From Streptomyces stelliscabiei (lineage in GTDB: Bacteria > Actinomycetota > Actinomycetes > Streptomycetales > Streptomycetaceae), in the NCBI RefSeq assembly GCF_014873495.1, contig NZ_JADBGF010000001.1, positions 868,001 to 932,000 of the forward strand: a stretch of 64,000 nucleotides of DNA, given 5' to 3'. A program made the translations under genes and the position numbers. Positions 61,716 through 64,000 of the stretch are shown one piece after another (position 1 is the first letter of the stretch; each line of letters starts with the position of its first letter). Under the pieces are notes generated by a model. It made no database searches. It was not told where the DNA came from and saw only the letters and a program-made list of their open reading frames with translations.

Positions 61716-62753
61716 GTGCCACTAAAGAACCATCGCGGGACAGCCTGCCTCGCGGCGTCGCTGGCCGGCGTCACGGCGTTCGGCGGACTCGTCGCCTCCC
61801 CCGCGTCCGCCGCTCCCGCCGCCCCCCACCACGCCTCGCCGCCGCCCGTCAGCGAGTTCCGCGGCGTCAACTGGGCCGACCCGCGTGACAACTACGCCGA
61901 CGACGCGGTCGTGCCCTCGGGCCTGTCCACCACCGACGGCTACGCCACGACCTACGCCAAGTCCAAGGCGATCATCGGCGGGTTCTCCAAGCTCGGCGCC
62001 AACACGGTGCGCCTCCCGGTCAACCCCACCTCCGTGAACGGCCCCTTCTGGAAGTCGTACCGGGGCGCGATCGACGCCGCCACCGCCAAGGGCTTCAAGG
62101 TCGTCCTCGGCTACTGGGAGGCCGACAACGCCAAGGACGGCAAGATCGACGACCAGGCGACCTGGGACCGGATGTGGCGGCGGATCACCTCCGCCTACGG
62201 CCACAACGGCCAGGTGTACTTCGAGCCGATGAACGAGCCGTTCGGCTACACCTCCCAGGAGTGGCGCGACGTGGCCGCCCGCTGGCTGGACAAGCACCGC
62301 TCCATCCCCCGCGACCGGGTCCTGATCGGTGGTTACAAGTACAGCGAGGACGTCAAGCCGGTCTGCGCCGACAAGCGGCTCGACGGTACCCGGATCGCCC
62401 TGCACAACTACGGCTTCTGGCACACCGACTGGACCAGCGTCGACCAGTGGAAGGCGGACTTCAAGGAGCGCATCGGCACCTGCGCCTCGCGCACGATCCT
62501 GGACGAGTTCGGCGCTTCCATGACGACCGGCCTGGACTACAACGGCCCGGTCAACGGCTCCAACGAGGTCGCCTACATCCAGGCCGCCACCGACGTCATC
62601 CGGGAACTGCGTCTCGGCTCGGTCTACTGGCCCGGCCTGCGCAACGGCGACACCTACTCGCTGACCACCCTCCAGGGCACGGGCACCCGCCTCAGCCTGA
62701 AGGTCAACAACCAGAGCGGGCTCGACCGTCTGCACTGGGCGTGGAAGAAGTAG
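61716..62753 (+). CDS. Secreted GH5-family glycoside hydrolase
   Basis: A 345-residue precursor. The signal peptide is ~32 residues (ACLAASLAGVTAFGGLVASPASA). The catalytic pair is Glu in VYFEPMNEPFG (~171) and Glu in ILDEFGAS (~263). FRGVNWADPRDNYADDAVVPSGL marks the N-terminal part. It differs clearly from the other GH5 in this window and may act on mannan or another beta-glycan. GTG 61716 has AAGGGA upstream; an earlier ATG adds a non-signal-like extension. Confidence 0.9.
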   Translation: MPLKNHRGTACLAASLAGVTAFGGLVASPASAAPAAPHHASPPPVSEFRGVNWADPRDNYADDAVVPSGLSTTDGYATTYAKSKAIIGGFSKLGANTVRLPVNPTSVNGPFWKSYRGAIDAATAKGFKVVLGYWEADNAKDGKIDDQATWDRMWRRITSAYGHNGQVYFEPMNEPFGYTSQEWRDVAARWLDKHRSIPRDRVLIGGYKYSEDVKPVCADKRLDGTRIALHNYGFWHTDWTSVDQWKADFKERIGTCASRTILDEFGASMTTGLDYNGPVNGSNEVAYIQAATDVIRELRLGSVYWPGLRNGDTYSLTTLQGTGTRLSLKVNNQSGLDRLHWAWKK

Positions 62754-62779
62754 CGGCGGCACGACAGCCCCGCTGACCC

Positions 62780-62817
62780 GTCCGGGTCCGGGCGCCCCGG
62801 TGCGCCCGGACCCGGAC
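62780..62817. terminator. Strong terminator hairpin after the second GH5 gene
   Basis: A perfect 16-bp stem (GTCCGGGTCCGGGCGC with its exact complement) closed by a 6-base loop, 27 bp after the stop codon. It is the longest perfect hairpin seen in the window. Confidence 0.8.
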
Positions 62818-62976
62818 CTGCGCGCTTCCGCTCGTCGCCTCAAAGACCTTGTCCGGCACCGCAGTTGACACGCCGCCACGACCTCACTCTCCGCTATGCT
62901 CGCGCCGTTCGAACACATGACGACGGACCGAACGAGCGACGACACCGGTGGACGCCCCGTCCGCCGGGAAGGAAAC

Positions 62977-64000
62977 GTGAGAGAGCGCGTGACACCCGGA
63001 CACGGCGACGACCAGACGGCGACACGTGCGCAGCACGGTGCGGAACGGCTGATCGCCGGCCGGTATCTGCTCCACGAGGTTCTCGGCAGAGGCGGTATGG
63101 GCACGGTCTGGCGCGCCCATGACCAGTTGCTGGACCGTCCCGTCGCCGCCAAGGAACTGCACATCCTCACCCACGGCGACGAGGAGCACCGCGTCCGGAT
63201 GCGCCGGGCGGTCCGGGAGGCCCGCGCGGTCGCCCGGGTACCGCACCCGCATGTGGTGGGCATCCATGACCTGGTCGAGGCGGAGGACCGGCTGTGGATC
63301 GTCATGGAACTCGTCGCGGGGCCGTCGCTGGCCGGCCGGATCGCCCAGGGCGGACCGCTCACCCCCCGGCACGCGGCCGCCCTCGGGCTGCAGATGCTCG
63401 CCGCGCTGGAGGCCGTGCACGCGGCGGGCGCCCTGCACCGCGACGTCAAACCGGCCAACGTGCTGCTGCGCCGCGACGACGACGCCGTCCTCACCGACTT
63501 CGGGATCGCCGCCCTGGACGACGGCGAGTTCCTCACCGGCACCGGCCAGCTGGTCGGCTCCCTGGAGTACATGGCTCCCGAGCGGGTGACGGGGACCGAG
63601 AGCGGCCCCGCCTCCGACCTGTGGTCCCTGGGCGCGACGCTCGCCACGGTCTGTGGCGGACAGTCCCCCTTCCGCAGGCCGGGCGGGCCCGCGACCCTGC
63701 ACGCCGTGGCGTACGAGGAGCCCGTCCTGCCGGAGCGGCTCGGCCCGCTGCGGCCGGTCGTCGAGGCGTTGCTGCGCAAATCCCCCGGCGAGCGCCCTTC
63801 GGCGGCCGGCGTGCGGGCCGCGCTGGGGCGCGTCGCGGCGGGCGAGACCGACGCCGGGCCACTGCCCTCGGCGACCGTGCGTGTCCCCCGCCCCTTCGCC
63901 TCGTCGGCCGACGCCGACACCGTGACCGGCGGCCAGGGACGGCCCGTCCGGGCCGGGCGGACCGTGCCGACCGCCGGGCACGCCTCGTCGCCCGCGCCCT
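62977..64000 (+). CDS. Serine/threonine protein kinase, N-terminal part (runs off the window)
   Basis: A Hanks-type kinase domain starts near residue 27. The Gly-rich loop is LGRGGMGTVWRAHD, Lys is in VAAKEL, the catalytic loop is LHRDVKPANVLL, DFG is in LTDFGIAAL, and the APE motif is MAPERV. The domain ends at about residue 280, then a Pro/Ala linker begins and the window stops, so any membrane or sensor part is unseen. GTG 62977 has GGGAAGG close by; ATG 62917 in frame would add 20 residues. Confidence 0.92.
   Translation, partial: MRERVTPGHGDDQTATRAQHGAERLIAGRYLLHEVLGRGGMGTVWRAHDQLLDRPVAAKELHILTHGDEEHRVRMRRAVREARAVARVPHPHVVGIHDLVEAEDRLWIVMELVAGPSLAGRIAQGGPLTPRHAAALGLQMLAALEAVHAAGALHRDVKPANVLLRRDDDAVLTDFGIAALDDGEFLTGTGQLVGSLEYMAPERVTGTESGPASDLWSLGATLATVCGGQSPFRRPGGPATLHAVAYEEPVLPERLGPLRPVVEALLRKSPGERPSAAGVRAALGRVAAGETDAGPLPSATVRVPRPFASSADADTVTGGQGRPVRAGRTVPTAGHASSPAP

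Overview
The window looks like Streptomyces chromosomal DNA. GC is very high, the third codon positions are almost all G or C, GTG and TTG starts are common, and stop/start overlaps of the ATGA and GTGA type link genes. The gene content also fits: an ECF42 sigma factor with its DGPF partner, a SapA-like secreted protein, an NsrR regulon, and a group 1h [NiFe]-hydrogenase of the kind found in sporulating actinomycetes. The species cannot be named from the sequence.

Layout. (1) 1-4.4 kb: the 5' part of a giant HAMP-array hybrid kinase, an autoregulated-looking ECF42/DGPF pair, and a small hydrophilic protein. (2) 4.4-19.5 kb, minus strand: a nearly gap-free hydrogenase cluster. In transcription order it holds hypX, the small and large subunits, a NifU-like protein, three conserved proteins of unknown function, an endopeptidase, a 34-residue membrane peptide, then hypA, hypB, hypF, hypC, hypD and hypE. 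It ends in a perfect hairpin. Three small genes (Zn ribbon, DUF6400-like, TOPRIM) and a SapA-like gene lie upstream. (3) 21.8-25.9 kb: modABC molybdate uptake and an MFS transporter. (4) 26.3-29.9 kb: a ribbon-helix-helix protein with an array of TGGCGCCA operators, a beta-strand-repeat DUF4097 protein, and a DrrAB-type ABC exporter. (5) 30-33 kb: a methyltransferase, small secreted and hypothetical proteins, and a VOC protein. (6) 33-41 kb: an H1-like DNA-binding protein, then a graveyard of damaged genes (a frameshifted GntR, an alpha-L-rhamnosidase remnant, half of an ABC ATPase) among intact MarR, DsbA-like, hydrolase, GH43 and AlkD genes. (7) 41-50 kb: an ArsR/VOC pair with a perfect operator, an amidohydrolase, a DUF4157 protein with an orphan C-terminus, an SRPBCC/FAD-oxidoreductase/SDR operon, a coiled-coil protein and an NmrA-like reductase. 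(8) 50-54 kb: nitric-oxide defence (nsrR, hmp, a truncated globin) and galU. (9) 54-64 kb: two secreted GH5 enzymes, a frameshifted cytochrome b561 remnant, an acyl-CoA synthetase, a second rhamnosidase-like remnant, a P450, DinB and DUF2993 proteins, and the start of a Ser/Thr kinase.

How the parts work together. HypA/B deliver nickel. HypC/D/E/F build the Fe(CN)2 unit and HypX probably makes the CO ligand in air. The endopeptidase then trims the large subunit. The product is a cytosolic H2-oxidising enzyme of the type linked to scavenging atmospheric H2. The modABC operon serves other (molybdenum) enzymes. The NsrR-like boxes upstream of nsrR and hmp suggest one NO-responsive circuit. Several local regulators (ECF42, ArsR, MarR, RHH) have candidate operators that can be read directly in the sequence. 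The damaged genes are mostly sugar-uptake or sugar-degradation functions, which suggests ongoing loss of carbohydrate genes here.
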